In this document: positions 8,539-17,568 of the stretch, in pieces
Layout: each line of letters starts with the position of its first letter
Numbering within the stretch: the stretch's first letter is position 1
NCBI RefSeq assembly: GCF_003990335.1
Contig: NZ_CP034683.1
Span: forward strand, 1,254,501-1,318,500
From: Rheinheimera mangrovi
GTDB lineage: Bacteria; Pseudomonadota; Gammaproteobacteria; Enterobacterales; Alteromonadaceae
Direction: 5' to 3'
DNA: 64,000 nt
Notes under the pieces: generated by a model
Told to the model about the DNA's origin: nothing
The model's database searches: none
What the model saw: only the letters and a program-made list of their open reading frames with translations
Position numbers and translations under genes: made by a program

Positions 8539-10326
8539 CTATGTCTGCTCAGGCGGCGGCATTGTACTTAAGCCTTGCTCTTTTGCATACTCCGCCGGAT
8601 ACAGAAACTGAAAACGCTGGTGTTGTGGATACGGAAACACATCTTCCACTATGCCATCGCGAATGCGCTGTTGTTTTTGTTGCCAGTAGCCTGCATCCAT
8701 CAGTTCTGGGTGGCTTTGAATAAGCATTTGGCGGATATCATTTTGCGCCGTGACATAAGTGGTAATTTGCTCCGGGAATACATCACCGGGGCCAACTGAA
8801 TACCAGGGCTCGTTACTTAACATATCGTCATAGTTGTCCGTTTTTGGAATAAAACGGAAATTGACATCCAGCAGGTACTGCACCTCGTCGTAATCATAAA
8901 AAATTACCCGGCCGTGGCGGGTCACACCAAAGTTTTTCAGCAGCATATCACCAGGAAAAATATTGGCGGCAATCATATCTTTCAGCGCCTGACCATAATC
9001 GGCCATCATCTTCACTTTTTGCTCATAGCTTGCCTGCTCTAAATACAAATTCAGTGGCAGCATGCGTCGTTCGATATACAAATGTTTGATAATGACCAGA
9101 TCATCTTCAATCTGCATAGAACCCGCTATGCTTTGCTGCAATTCTTGCAGTAATTCCGGGCTGAATCTATTGCGTGGTAAGGCTACATCTGAGTACTCCA
9201 TGGTGTCTGCCATACGACCGACCCTGTCGTGTTTTTTCACCAGAAAATAGCGGGCTTTTACCGTGTCGCGGCCAAATTCTTTGGTCGGTGCAAACTTGTC
9301 GCGAATGACTTTAAACACATAAGGAAAAGAGGGCAGGGTAAACACCATCATCACCATGCCACGTATACCCGGCGCTGCTACAAACTGATCGCTGGATTTA
9401 TCCAGGTGGGTGAGCAGCTCGCGGTAAAACTCTGTTTTTCCTTGTTTATGCAGGCCCACAGACGAATAGAGTTCGGCCAGAGTTTTATGCGGCAGCAGCT
9501 CTTTTAGAAAGTGTACTAAGGCCGAAGGAACTGTCATTTCCACCATAAAATAGGCGCGGGAGAAACCAAAAATGATGGTCATTTGTTGTGGGTCGGTGAT
9601 CAGCGTATCCATACAAATACCCCGATCGTCCTGATGCAACAGCGGAATAATAAAAGGCTGCTGGCCGTCAGGTGTCACTACCCGTCCAACTATGTAAGCC
9701 GCTTTGTTACGGAAAAACAGCGATTTTAAAATATCAAACCTCACCAGGTGCACCGGAAAATGACCATGACTGGACTGGCTGATAAAAGTGCGCACCAACA
9801 AGCGGATATCCCGCTCTAAATCGACAAAGGGTGCTTGCAAATGAAAGCTGGCGACAATAGCTCTGATGCTTTGCTTCAAGCCATATTGGGCCGGGAAATA
9901 ACTTTCATACACCGAAGCGATAGGAGCTGGTAAACGTTGTTTGTTTAAGGTGGATTCGACAAAAATATTCTGATTATGAAAATACTTACGTTCGTACAAA
10001 CGACAAAATACCGAGTTATAAAAGGTTTCTGCCAGCTCAGCCTGAGGATGAAACAACAAGTACTGTTGGTATTGCTGCTTCACCTGTTGCCACAGGCATT
10101 CATTTAGCTCTGTCCCCGTCAGCTTTTGCTGCAGTAAGGTCAGCGTTTCCGTTACCCTTAAATCGTAATAAGAAATACGTTCCGAGCTGATGTGTTGCAA
10201 CTCCAGCCAGTTTTTCTGAGCATAACCTTGTTGTGCAAATGCCGTTATTTTTTGAAACAAGCCAAAATGGCGGCGGAAGCCTTTTAAAATAAGATCAGCT
10301 ATTTCTGTAGCTTGCAGCATAACCAT
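8539..10326 (-). CDS. aceK: Isocitrate dehydrogenase kinase/phosphatase
   Basis: Bifunctional regulator that phosphorylates and dephosphorylates NADP-dependent isocitrate dehydrogenase, setting the split between the TCA cycle and the glyoxylate shunt. Its 595 residues match the family. The regulatory N-terminal half and the kinase-like C-terminal half (PYVFKVIRDKFAPTKEFGR, LVKKHDRVGRMADT, NFGVTRHGRVIFYDYDE) are clear. Two nearby ATG codons (10326, 10320) are possible. In E. coli it is the third gene of aceBAK. Here no aceB or aceA is adjacent, and tapT follows. Confidence 0.95.
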   Translation of the reverse strand: MVMLQATEIADLILKGFRRHFGLFQKITAFAQQGYAQKNWLELQHISSERISYYDLRVTETLTLLQQKLTGTELNECLWQQVKQQYQQYLLFHPQAELAETFYNSVFCRLYERKYFHNQNIFVESTLNKQRLPAPIASVYESYFPAQYGLKQSIRAIVASFHLQAPFVDLERDIRLLVRTFISQSSHGHFPVHLVRFDILKSLFFRNKAAYIVGRVVTPDGQQPFIIPLLHQDDRGICMDTLITDPQQMTIIFGFSRAYFMVEMTVPSALVHFLKELLPHKTLAELYSSVGLHKQGKTEFYRELLTHLDKSSDQFVAAPGIRGMVMMVFTLPSFPYVFKVIRDKFAPTKEFGRDTVKARYFLVKKHDRVGRMADTMEYSDVALPRNRFSPELLQELQQSIAGSMQIEDDLVIIKHLYIERRMLPLNLYLEQASYEQKVKMMADYGQALKDMIAANIFPGDMLLKNFGVTRHGRVIFYDYDEVQYLLDVNFRFIPKTDNYDDMLSNEPWYSVGPGDVFPEQITTYVTAQNDIRQMLIQSHPELMDAGYWQQKQQRIRDGIVEDVFPYPQHQRFQFLYPAEYAKEQGLSTMPPPEQT

Positions 10327-10572
10327 AGATCCTGAAGTACCTTAGTTTAGAAATAACTGAAATCCGACCAGATATCAATTGTTGGTTGAGGTGGATGGTG
10401 GAGAAGCCATTTTTATTTTTTCTCAGCAACGCTGCTTAATCACAGTGCTCAACAAAATTTGACATAGCTTTCACATTTGAACTGGCAGACTTGACCTTCA
10501 ATTGCAGCAGTCACCGGCTAGGTTACCGTGCCGGAACTCAATAACTGCGCTCAGCAAAAATGGAAGTCAATC

Positions 10573-11694
10573 ATGTGGAAGAAAATTTTAGCCGGATTGG
10601 GAGTGGTGGTGCTGTTGATTGCTGCCGCAGCAGCCTGGCTCTGGAGTTTAATCGACACCAGTCAGGCGGCAACCGATGTTCGTACCAGTCAAGCCGGGCA
10701 GATTGCGTATTTACAGCAGTCTCTGGCAGCGCAAGCCGGCACGAACCCCCGCGGCAGAGTATTAGCCGTGGTCACCAGTACCGCGTTTTATCCACCTGCA
10801 GTGGTGGACGGAAAAATTAAAAAAACCGGCTATGAGCTGACAGAACTATCGCGGTTTTATTGGGTGTTACTGGCCAATGGTTTTGCCGTAGATATTGCCA
10901 GCCCGCAAGGCGGCGACGCGCCAAGGGTACTGGATGACGACGATATGGCGGAGTTTGATTACGCTTTTTTAAACGATGCCACAGCGATGCAAAAAGCCCG
11001 CAATACCATCAAACTGGCGGATGTGAACCCGGAAGATTATCAAGCGATTTATTTTGTTGGTGGCAAAGGCGCCATGTATGACTTACCGCAAGAACCGCAG
11101 ATTGCCCGGTTGGCGCAGGCGATGGTGGCGCAGCAAAAACTGGTAGTGGCCGTCTGTCATGGCCCGGCCGCTTTGGCTTTGCTGACCAATAGCGACGGTA
11201 CGCCCTGGCTGACCGGAAAAAAAGTCACCGGCTTTACTAATGCTGAAGAATTACTGCTGATGAGCGACGCAGAAAACCGCTTTTCATTTTTACTACAAAG
11301 CAAACTTGAACAACAAGGCGCGTTGTTTGCTGAAGGCCCACGTTATTTACCTAATCTGGTCATTGATGGGCAACTCATCACAGGTCAAAACCCCTGGTCG
11401 GTGTGGCAGCTGGCTGAAGCGACAGTGCGGGCTTTGGGGGTAGAACTATTGCCACGACTCGCCAGTGCGGAGGAGCGCACCATGCAATTGCTGCAAACAC
11501 ATCAGAGCCAGGGACTTGCTGCAGCGCAGAGCCAAATCGAACTACAGCTGGCAGATGGTCCATTACAACGTAATTTGGTCGTGACGATGGCGCTGGTTGG
11601 CGCCATGGCTGGCGAGTGGACACAAAGTGTCTCGTTGTTGCGCTTAACCCAACAGATCAAAAATCAGCAACAGATGCAACAGGCACAGCAATAA
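10573..11694 (+). CDS. Membrane-anchored DJ-1/PfpI family protein
   Basis: Protein of 373 residues with one N-terminal membrane helix (about residues 4-26) followed by a DJ-1/PfpI domain (about 60-290) and a C-terminal extension of about 80 residues. The nucleophile elbow VVAVCHGPAAL gives Cys195 followed by His196. GYELTEL (87-93) carries a candidate conserved Glu. The arrangement resembles Hsp31-type glyoxalase III/chaperone proteins, but the anchor and tail are unusual for them. ATG 10573 is preferred to GTG 10528 because GGAAG lies six bases upstream. The DNA looks GC-richer than its neighbours. The function is inferred only at family level. Confidence 0.83.
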   Translation: MWKKILAGLGVVVLLIAAAAAWLWSLIDTSQAATDVRTSQAGQIAYLQQSLAAQAGTNPRGRVLAVVTSTAFYPPAVVDGKIKKTGYELTELSRFYWVLLANGFAVDIASPQGGDAPRVLDDDDMAEFDYAFLNDATAMQKARNTIKLADVNPEDYQAIYFVGGKGAMYDLPQEPQIARLAQAMVAQQKLVVAVCHGPAALALLTNSDGTPWLTGKKVTGFTNAEELLLMSDAENRFSFLLQSKLEQQGALFAEGPRYLPNLVIDGQLITGQNPWSVWQLAEATVRALGVELLPRLASAEERTMQLLQTHQSQGLAAAQSQIELQLADGPLQRNLVVTMALVGAMAGEWTQSVSLLRLTQQIKNQQQMQQAQQ

Positions 11695-11705
11695 GGAGCA
11701 AATAG

Positions 11706-11723
11706 ATGGATTTTTTTCTGTAG
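11706..11723 (+). other. Five-codon mini-ORF with strong ribosome site
   Basis: AAGGAG at 11693-11698 is followed by ATG at 11706, five codons (MDFFL) and a TAG stop at 11721-11723. The mini-ORF is in the same frame as the downstream protease gene, whose first usable ATG is 11745. It could be a leader peptide or the result of a nonsense mutation in an earlier start region. See findings. Confidence 0.6.
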
Positions 11724-11744
11724 CCTTTTCCGGCAAAGACTCTG

Positions 11745-12956
11745 ATGTTTATCCGGCAGACACTGATGTTATTGCTGTTGCTGTTGTGTGTGACCGGCTG
11801 CGGCATTGCCAATAATTTACGCTTGCGACAAGCCAATGGTGATCTGCAACCCCAGTGGAACAGCAGCGAGGCCACAGCACAACTCACAGCTGAATTTAAC
11901 GGCTACAAACCTTATATCCAGGTCTTGGTCAATGGCACAATTGAACTGAAACTTTTGCTCGATACCGGAGCCAGTTTCTCATTGTTGTGGGACACTGCGC
12001 CAGTGCGGCAATTGCAGCTGCAGCAAGGCTATCCGCTTGAAGTCGGTGGTTTTGGTCAGCAACAAGACTCTGCAGCCTTTCAGACCGAACTTGCATCGGT
12101 TGCAGTGGGACCGGCCTTGTTTGAAAAAGTACAGGTGGCGATGATCCAAATGGCCAGCACCGGATACTTTTTAACGCCAGAGGAAGCCACTTATGATGGC
12201 GTGATTGGTCATGATCTGCTGCGGCATTTTAGCTGGGTGTTTAATCGTAACGCCGGGCAAATTAGCCTGTCGCCGCAGCCTGATCAGGCGGCCAAAAACG
12301 AACAAATGCAACCTTTTACCATCTCCTGGCGTAAAGTGGTGGTGCAAAGTTCGTTGCAGTTCAACAGTCAAACCCGCATCGACAAAGAACTGCTGCTCGA
12401 TACCGGTAGCCGGCATTATCTGAAAATCAATCAGGCCTATCTCGACAATCAACACATCCAACTGGATGGCAAACTGCGGGAAGGTGCTGATTTTGGCATG
12501 AGCGGCCGCCATCCTAATCAGCGCGGAAAAATCACTGCGTTGCAGCTCGGCGATCAAACCATGGCGCAGGTACCAGTTAATATTCTGCCGGCCGATGATG
12601 AAGATGACTGGTGGCTGGTCGGTAGCGGTGTGCTGATGCAGCGCAGGTTGGTGCTCGACTATCTTTCACAGCGTTGGTTACTGCAACCACTGCCACAACA
12701 GCCGTTTCAGGCGAGGTTTCATCTGACAGGCCTTGAGCTTCGCAAGCTGCAGAACGGGCGGTTTATCGTGCGCGACAACCTCAATACGGCGTTACAAGGG
12801 GGGCTGAAAGTAGGGGACCAAGTACTGCAAATCAATGGAATCGCCTCGGCAGATATCAGCAAACTGGCTTGGCTGGACTTGAGTAGCAAAGCCGGGTCTT
12901 TGACTTTGTGCCGTGCAACTGCGGATTGCCGGAGCATCGGACTCACTGCTGATTGA
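11745..12956 (+). CDS. Lipoprotein aspartyl protease with C-terminal PDZ domain
   Basis: Predicted periplasm-facing lipoprotein of 403 residues. A hydrophobic leader ends in the lipobox VTGC (Cys19). Two retropepsin-like half-sites follow: D73-T-G in LLLDTGASFSL and D219-T-G in LLLDTGSRHYL. A PDZ domain closes the protein (about residues 330-398, with GGLKVGDQVLQINGI). Aspartyl proteases of this type are thought to clip envelope proteins. The PDZ suggests binding of C-termini. The start is weakly supported because the only good ribosome site serves the mini-ORF at 11706. It lies 50 bases after the PfpI gene, in the same GC-rich pair. Confidence 0.8.
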   Translation: MFIRQTLMLLLLLLCVTGCGIANNLRLRQANGDLQPQWNSSEATAQLTAEFNGYKPYIQVLVNGTIELKLLLDTGASFSLLWDTAPVRQLQLQQGYPLEVGGFGQQQDSAAFQTELASVAVGPALFEKVQVAMIQMASTGYFLTPEEATYDGVIGHDLLRHFSWVFNRNAGQISLSPQPDQAAKNEQMQPFTISWRKVVVQSSLQFNSQTRIDKELLLDTGSRHYLKINQAYLDNQHIQLDGKLREGADFGMSGRHPNQRGKITALQLGDQTMAQVPVNILPADDEDDWWLVGSGVLMQRRLVLDYLSQRWLLQPLPQQPFQARFHLTGLELRKLQNGRFIVRDNLNTALQGGLKVGDQVLQINGIASADISKLAWLDLSSKAGSLTLCRATADCRSIGLTAD

Positions 12957-13262
12957 TGGCTGGTTAGGGGGCCATTACTTGAGGCACAGGCCTAAAGTGA
13001 CAACTCACAATCCAATTTTCACTTCCCCAAAACCTTAAAATTAGCCTTTTTCCAACGCGCGCGGACTGCGTCCTTGTTCCATGACAAAAGTTGTTTGCAG
13101 TTGTGGCGCTTTAGGGCCAGTAGCTTAAAACCTGGTGTTCTAACACTGGGCCTGGGCACAGTCAGAGAATAATTGTTAATAACTTGAATATTATTCTTTA
13201 AAGGTTGCGGAAATCCGTTAAGCTATAACTTAGATTTCGTAGTTTATTTTTAAGGAAGAGTT
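12957..13262. other. Intergenic region upstream of qmcA
   Basis: I find no gene here. The 3-prime end is AT-rich and carries AAGGAAGAG just before the qmcA start. No promoter close to consensus with proper spacing was found. The GC content drops here from the preceding gene pair to the qmcA region. Confidence 0.5.
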
Positions 13263-14201
13263 ATGCTCGAAACCAATTTAATAGTCACAGGTGCTTTGGT
13301 GTTGGCTGTGTTGATCCTGATTGGCAAAACAGTGATCATACTGCCGCAAAATATGGCTTATATCATTGAACGTCTTGGTAAATACTACGAGACTCAAACA
13401 GCTGGTCTGCAGTTTGTTATTCCTTTTATCGATCGTATTGCTTACAAGGTGTCGCTAAAAGAAAGTGCCATAGATATCCCAAGCCAGTCGGCTATTACCA
13501 AAGACAATATCAGCCTGACGATAGACGGTGTGTTGTATATCAAAGTAATGGAGCCTTACAAAGCATCTTACGGTATTGATAACTATGTGTATGCAGTGAT
13601 CCAACTGGCACAAACTTCGATGCGTTCTGAAATTGGTAAGCTGGATTTAGATAAAACTTTTGAAGAACGTGACAGCCTGAACGTAAAAATTATCCATGCT
13701 ATTAATCAGGCGTCTGCGGCCTGGGGTGTGCAGGTGATGCGTTATGAAATTAAAGATATTAACCCGCCAGCTTCAGTCTTAGATGCAATGGAAAAACAGA
13801 TGAGGGCTGAGCGGGAAAAACGCGCTTCTATTCTGGATTCTGAAGGGAAACGTCAGGCTGCCATCAATATAGCTGAAGGTGATAAGCAAGCTACTGTATT
13901 AGCTGCTGAAGCGGAGCGGGAGCAGCAGGTACTGAAAGCTGAAGGGGAAGCCCGTTCTATTACTTTAGTGGCAGAAGCCAAAGCCAGAGCTTTAACCATG
14001 ATAGGTGAGGCCGCAGCAACCACAGAAGGTCAGGCTGCCGTATTACTGGATTTAGCCACTGAAGCTATTGCAGCGAAAAAAGCTATAGCCCGTGAGTCCA
14101 CTGTAGTGTTGATGGATAACGATAAATCTTCAGCCGGCAACACAGTAGCCGAAGCTTTGGGTGTAGTGGCTGCTATTCAAAAATCCGGGGTTTTATCCTA
14201 A
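13263..14201 (+). CDS. qmcA: SPFH/stomatin-like membrane protein QmcA
   Basis: Membrane-anchored member of the stomatin/prohibitin/flotillin group, which forms large oligomeric cages around membrane proteins or proteases such as FtsH. It has one N-terminal membrane helix (about residues 8-28), an SPFH domain (about 30-190, with IIERLGKYYETQTAGLQFVIPFID), and a long Glu/Ala/Lys-rich coiled coil (about 175-260). Its 312 residues match E. coli QmcA (about 305). It is followed 23 bases later by a NfeD-like gene, the partner seen across bacteria. The start is supported by AAGGAAGAG. Confidence 0.92.
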   Translation: MLETNLIVTGALVLAVLILIGKTVIILPQNMAYIIERLGKYYETQTAGLQFVIPFIDRIAYKVSLKESAIDIPSQSAITKDNISLTIDGVLYIKVMEPYKASYGIDNYVYAVIQLAQTSMRSEIGKLDLDKTFEERDSLNVKIIHAINQASAAWGVQVMRYEIKDINPPASVLDAMEKQMRAEREKRASILDSEGKRQAAINIAEGDKQATVLAAEAEREQQVLKAEGEARSITLVAEAKARALTMIGEAAATTEGQAAVLLDLATEAIAAKKAIARESTVVLMDNDKSSAGNTVAEALGVVAAIQKSGVLS

Positions 14202-14224
14202 GGATTATCTAAGGAACTGAATCT

Positions 14225-14692
14225 ATGGAACTGAATCTGCTATCAGGCTTATTGTTATTGGCTTTGTTATGTCTGGCGTTATTGCCATTTGCAATACCGG
14301 GCGTACTGGAGGTGTTACTGGCTTTAGCTATTGGCGCTTTTGTCAGTGCAGCGTTGATCTGGAGCGGCGTGCTACCGCAAGACACCAGTCTGGTGCTATT
14401 AAGTTTAGCGATGCTGACGGCTTTGTCAGCAGTGCTGCTGTGGAAGCCTCTGCGTAAACTGCAAAAAACCGGTATTCGCTTGCAGGAAGACAGCACTATC
14501 TCGGACTTCGTTGGCACCGAACTGATCCTGACAGAGCAGGCGCATAAAGACAGCGACAGTCATATTCAGTTTTGTGGTCTGGAATGGCGGGTACGGCTTG
14601 ACCCGGATGACCCAGCAACTGCAGTAGATGCCGGTCAGGCTGTACTGATTAGCTCAGCTGCTGTTGGCGTTCTGCTGGTTAAAACGAAATAA
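14225..14692 (+). CDS. NfeD-like membrane protein (YbbJ type)
   Basis: Short NfeD-family protein of 155 residues. Membrane helices fill about residues 5-75, followed by a small beta-rich OB-fold NfeD domain (FVGTELILTEQAHKDSDS onward, with a VDAGQAVLISSAAVGVLLV strand pair). Such proteins pair with SPFH proteins in the membrane. Here it lies directly downstream of qmcA, the same order as E. coli qmcA-ybbJ. The start ATG has AAGGA upstream. Confidence 0.88.
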   Translation: MELNLLSGLLLLALLCLALLPFAIPGVLEVLLALAIGAFVSAALIWSGVLPQDTSLVLLSLAMLTALSAVLLWKPLRKLQKTGIRLQEDSTISDFVGTELILTEQAHKDSDSHIQFCGLEWRVRLDPDDPATAVDAGQAVLISSAAVGVLLVKTK

Positions 14693-14727
14693 CGCTTAAA
14701 AATATGCTGTAAAACCAGCATTATTCT

Positions 14728-14757
14728 GAGTTAGAAGCCCAGTCGGGCTTTTAACTC
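14728..14757. terminator. Probable terminator between convergent nfeD-like and EAL genes
   Basis: Stem of 13 pairs with one mismatch, GAGTTAGAAGCCC against GGGCTTTTAACTC, with an AGTC loop. It overlaps the end of the EAL gene. The T-run is short on both sides, so efficiency is uncertain. Confidence 0.65.
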
Positions 14758-17288
14758 AATCTAAAACCTTGTTGATCAAAATCAAGCAGCCACTTGCTAA
14801 AGGTTGCAAAAGGCATAGGTTTAGCCAATAAATAGCCTTGCACCGCATCTGCCCCCAAGCGTCTGACAAACTCCAGTTCTTTTAAAGTCTCCACGCCTTC
14901 TACCACAGTATACAGCTGCAGAGATTTACCCAGCATTACTGCATATCTTAGTACGGTATCGTCATTGAGCCTGACTGCCTGGCAAAGCAAATCCCTGTCT
15001 ATCTTAAGTTCACCCAAAGGTAAGCCTTGCAATCGGGCTAAAGAGGATTGCCCCACACCAAAATCATCCAGAGAAATACGAATATTGGAGCGCTCCAGCA
15101 GTTTAAGTGCTTGTTCTGAGTCATTGACCAGATCAACAAAGGCTGTTTCAGTCAGCTCCAGTTGCAGTGGCACACTAGAATAGCTGGTGCTTTTTACCGC
15201 CTCTATCACTCGTGAGATCAAGGCTGCATTTCTTAAATCCAGCGGCGATATGTTCATCGACAGCCGCAGATTAGCTCCAGCATCAGTCAGTTGTTTTTGC
15301 AGTATTATGCTCTTATCCAATACCCATTCAGTCACCTGACTAATCATGCCGGTTTGTTCAGCCAGAGGAATAAAATCTGAAGGTGAGATCTGGCCCATTT
15401 TGGGGTGATACCAGCGGATCAATAGTTCAGCGGCATGAATTTTTTGCTGCTTCATATCCAGTATTGGTTGCACATACAATTCCAATAAATCGTCTTGCAG
15501 CGCAATATTCAGTTCCGACAGTAAGTGGATATGCTCCAGATTTTGCTCCAGATACAAAGGTTCATAAGGTAAATAATCACCAGCTCTATCGGCATGTTCT
15601 ATGGCCGCGAGCGCTAAATCCAGTGTATCTGAAGCTTTGGCGCAATCTGCTGGGTAATGCACTGAGCTATATACTGAACCTAAATCCAGTTGCAGATTAT
15701 CGACTTTCAGTAAAGCATCGAGTTGTTGGCGTAATTGCTCAAACTGCGAGCGAAAATCTGTTGGTGCTATTAACACGGCATAACTGTCCCGCTCCAGCGC
15801 AAATATGCTGGGGTAGTGCGTTTCTGTCTGACGTTGTTGTTCACTCCAACGTTTCAGCAATTTGCTAAAGCCTGTGATGGTATGATTGGCTTCTTCCACC
15901 CCTAAAGCCCGCTCTATCTGGCGAAAGCGCTGATGTACAATCATCACCAGATAAAAATTGCTGTCTCGTTGTTCGTTCAGCTGTTCAAGCCTGTTAAGCA
16001 GAGCTCTTTTATTGGGTAAATCAGAGATATGTTCTGTTAAAGCTTGCTGCAGTGCTTTTTGTTGCATGTTTTGAATATGTTGTTGCTGATCAAGAATTTG
16101 CTGCTGAAAGGCAATTTTTTTGTTTTTTTCTAAATGCAGGTTTTGCAGCATGGCAAAGACAAAAAACAAGGCGGATAAAGCGTTACCTATTTCCATCGCT
16201 GAATTGGTCAGCATCACTGCAGGTAAATAGCCTTTACTACGCAGAATAATTACCGCCACGCCAGTCAGCATGGTGAGCAACGCCATAGAAAAAAACAATG
16301 CATTCGCATGACGTTTATGTAGCAGCCAGAAACTGGCAACTAACATTAGACTGCCTGTCAGTGCTGTCAGCTCAATGCCGGTTTTTTTCAGCCAATAGGC
16401 CCCAAGCCATGGGCTGGCGAGAAGCAATAAAACAGCAAAAAGCCGGGTCAACTGAAAAGGCCAGATCAGCCAGTTTGTGGTATTGCGAAAAAAAGACAAC
16501 ATAAAACCTGACGCAAACAAGGACCCAAATACTGCGCCGTATTCAATCACCAGATTATACTCAGGCGAATCTGGCCAGACATAAGCAAACAATAAACCGT
16601 TAATTTCCAGCTGGATTAATACGACAGTTAAAAACATACCGGAGAAGGCTAAAAAATAGCTATGGCGGTAAATCAGATAAAGGCCAGCTGAAAGCGCAAT
16701 CAGGCACAAAAAAATACCGCTGAACAAACTATGGATAAACACGGCCAGATGTTCTTGCTGTTCCATTTGCTGAATGCTGCTTCGCTCAAGCGGCAACATA
16801 TTGGCTCCCTGATTACTCACTTTGGCAAAAAGCCATAAATCGTCGTTGCTGGCCGGAAGTGGAATAACAAAGTTCAACGTAGGCAAAGGCCGTAGCTTGT
16901 AAAGTTGCTGATCGCCCAATCGATAGCTTTGCAGCACGTTTAATTGCTGATCCAGCACATAAAGCTCCAGCTTGTCCAAAAAAGGCGCCTGCACTGACAA
17001 GGCTGTTTCTGAGCTGCTGGCCGTCAGGCGTGTTTTGTACCAATACGCTCCCTGTTGATAACCCAGACTGGCTGTATTGCTGGGTAACAGTTGCCATTGA
17101 TCTGCGGGCTGGAACAGCAGCTGTTGCAACTCTGAGGTTTGTTCTGTAACGGGAAAATAATGTAGATCGTTCAGGGGCTTTAACATTTGCTGCGGCAGCA
17201 GATGAAACAGCAGCAACATCGTCAGCAGCAGGGCGCATAAGATCAGGAAAAATAAAGTTTTGAACAAAGAGTTTTGGCGGACAGTCAT
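14751..17288 (-). CDS. Membrane cyclic-di-GMP phosphodiesterase (7TM sensor, degenerate GGDEF, EAL)
   Basis: Signalling protein of 845 residues. One N-terminal membrane helix leads into a periplasmic 7TMR-DISM sensory domain (about residues 40-180). Seven membrane helices follow (about 185-390), then a short coiled coil, a degenerate GGDEF domain (about 410-570) and a C-terminal EAL domain (about 580-840). The GGDEF signature is absent (ERDSYAVL at that place), so cyclase activity is unlikely. The EAL site is intact as ELL (Glu621), with NISPLDLR, LELTETAF, DDFGVG, LKIDR, VVEGVET and QGYLLAKPM. It should hydrolyse c-di-GMP in response to a periplasmic or carbohydrate-like cue. The ligand is unknown. 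Confidence 0.9.
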   Translation of the reverse strand: MTVRQNSLFKTLFFLILCALLLTMLLLFHLLPQQMLKPLNDLHYFPVTEQTSELQQLLFQPADQWQLLPSNTASLGYQQGAYWYKTRLTASSSETALSVQAPFLDKLELYVLDQQLNVLQSYRLGDQQLYKLRPLPTLNFVIPLPASNDDLWLFAKVSNQGANMLPLERSSIQQMEQQEHLAVFIHSLFSGIFLCLIALSAGLYLIYRHSYFLAFSGMFLTVVLIQLEINGLLFAYVWPDSPEYNLVIEYGAVFGSLFASGFMLSFFRNTTNWLIWPFQLTRLFAVLLLLASPWLGAYWLKKTGIELTALTGSLMLVASFWLLHKRHANALFFSMALLTMLTGVAVIILRSKGYLPAVMLTNSAMEIGNALSALFFVFAMLQNLHLEKNKKIAFQQQILDQQQHIQNMQQKALQQALTEHISDLPNKRALLNRLEQLNEQRDSNFYLVMIVHQRFRQIERALGVEEANHTITGFSKLLKRWSEQQRQTETHYPSIFALERDSYAVLIAPTDFRSQFEQLRQQLDALLKVDNLQLDLGSVYSSVHYPADCAKASDTLDLALAAIEHADRAGDYLPYEPLYLEQNLEHIHLLSELNIALQDDLLELYVQPILDMKQQKIHAAELLIRWYHPKMGQISPSDFIPLAEQTGMISQVTEWVLDKSIILQKQLTDAGANLRLSMNISPLDLRNAALISRVIEAVKSTSYSSVPLQLELTETAFVDLVNDSEQALKLLERSNIRISLDDFGVGQSSLARLQGLPLGELKIDRDLLCQAVRLNDDTVLRYAVMLGKSLQLYTVVEGVETLKELEFVRRLGADAVQGYLLAKPMPFATFSKWLLDFDQQGFRLS

Positions 17289-17568
17289 AACAACTCAAAC
17301 AGAAGGCACCTGATTTAACCTTAGCTGGCTGCATCACAGATGCAACGCACAAATTGATTAATTTAACAGAATTTCCATAGCCAAAAACTTTGTTCGAATT
17401 TATTGAATAGCATCATCAATTTTTATTGCTTTTTATTTGCGCAACAGAGGTTGATACTTGCAGCCTGAATTGAGCTGTACACCGATTTAAAAGCGCAACC
17501 AGACCCTGAGCCACTTTTGTCATAGTCAGTGGGGTTAATAAGGTAAGTTTCATCGAAGAGGACTTTTT

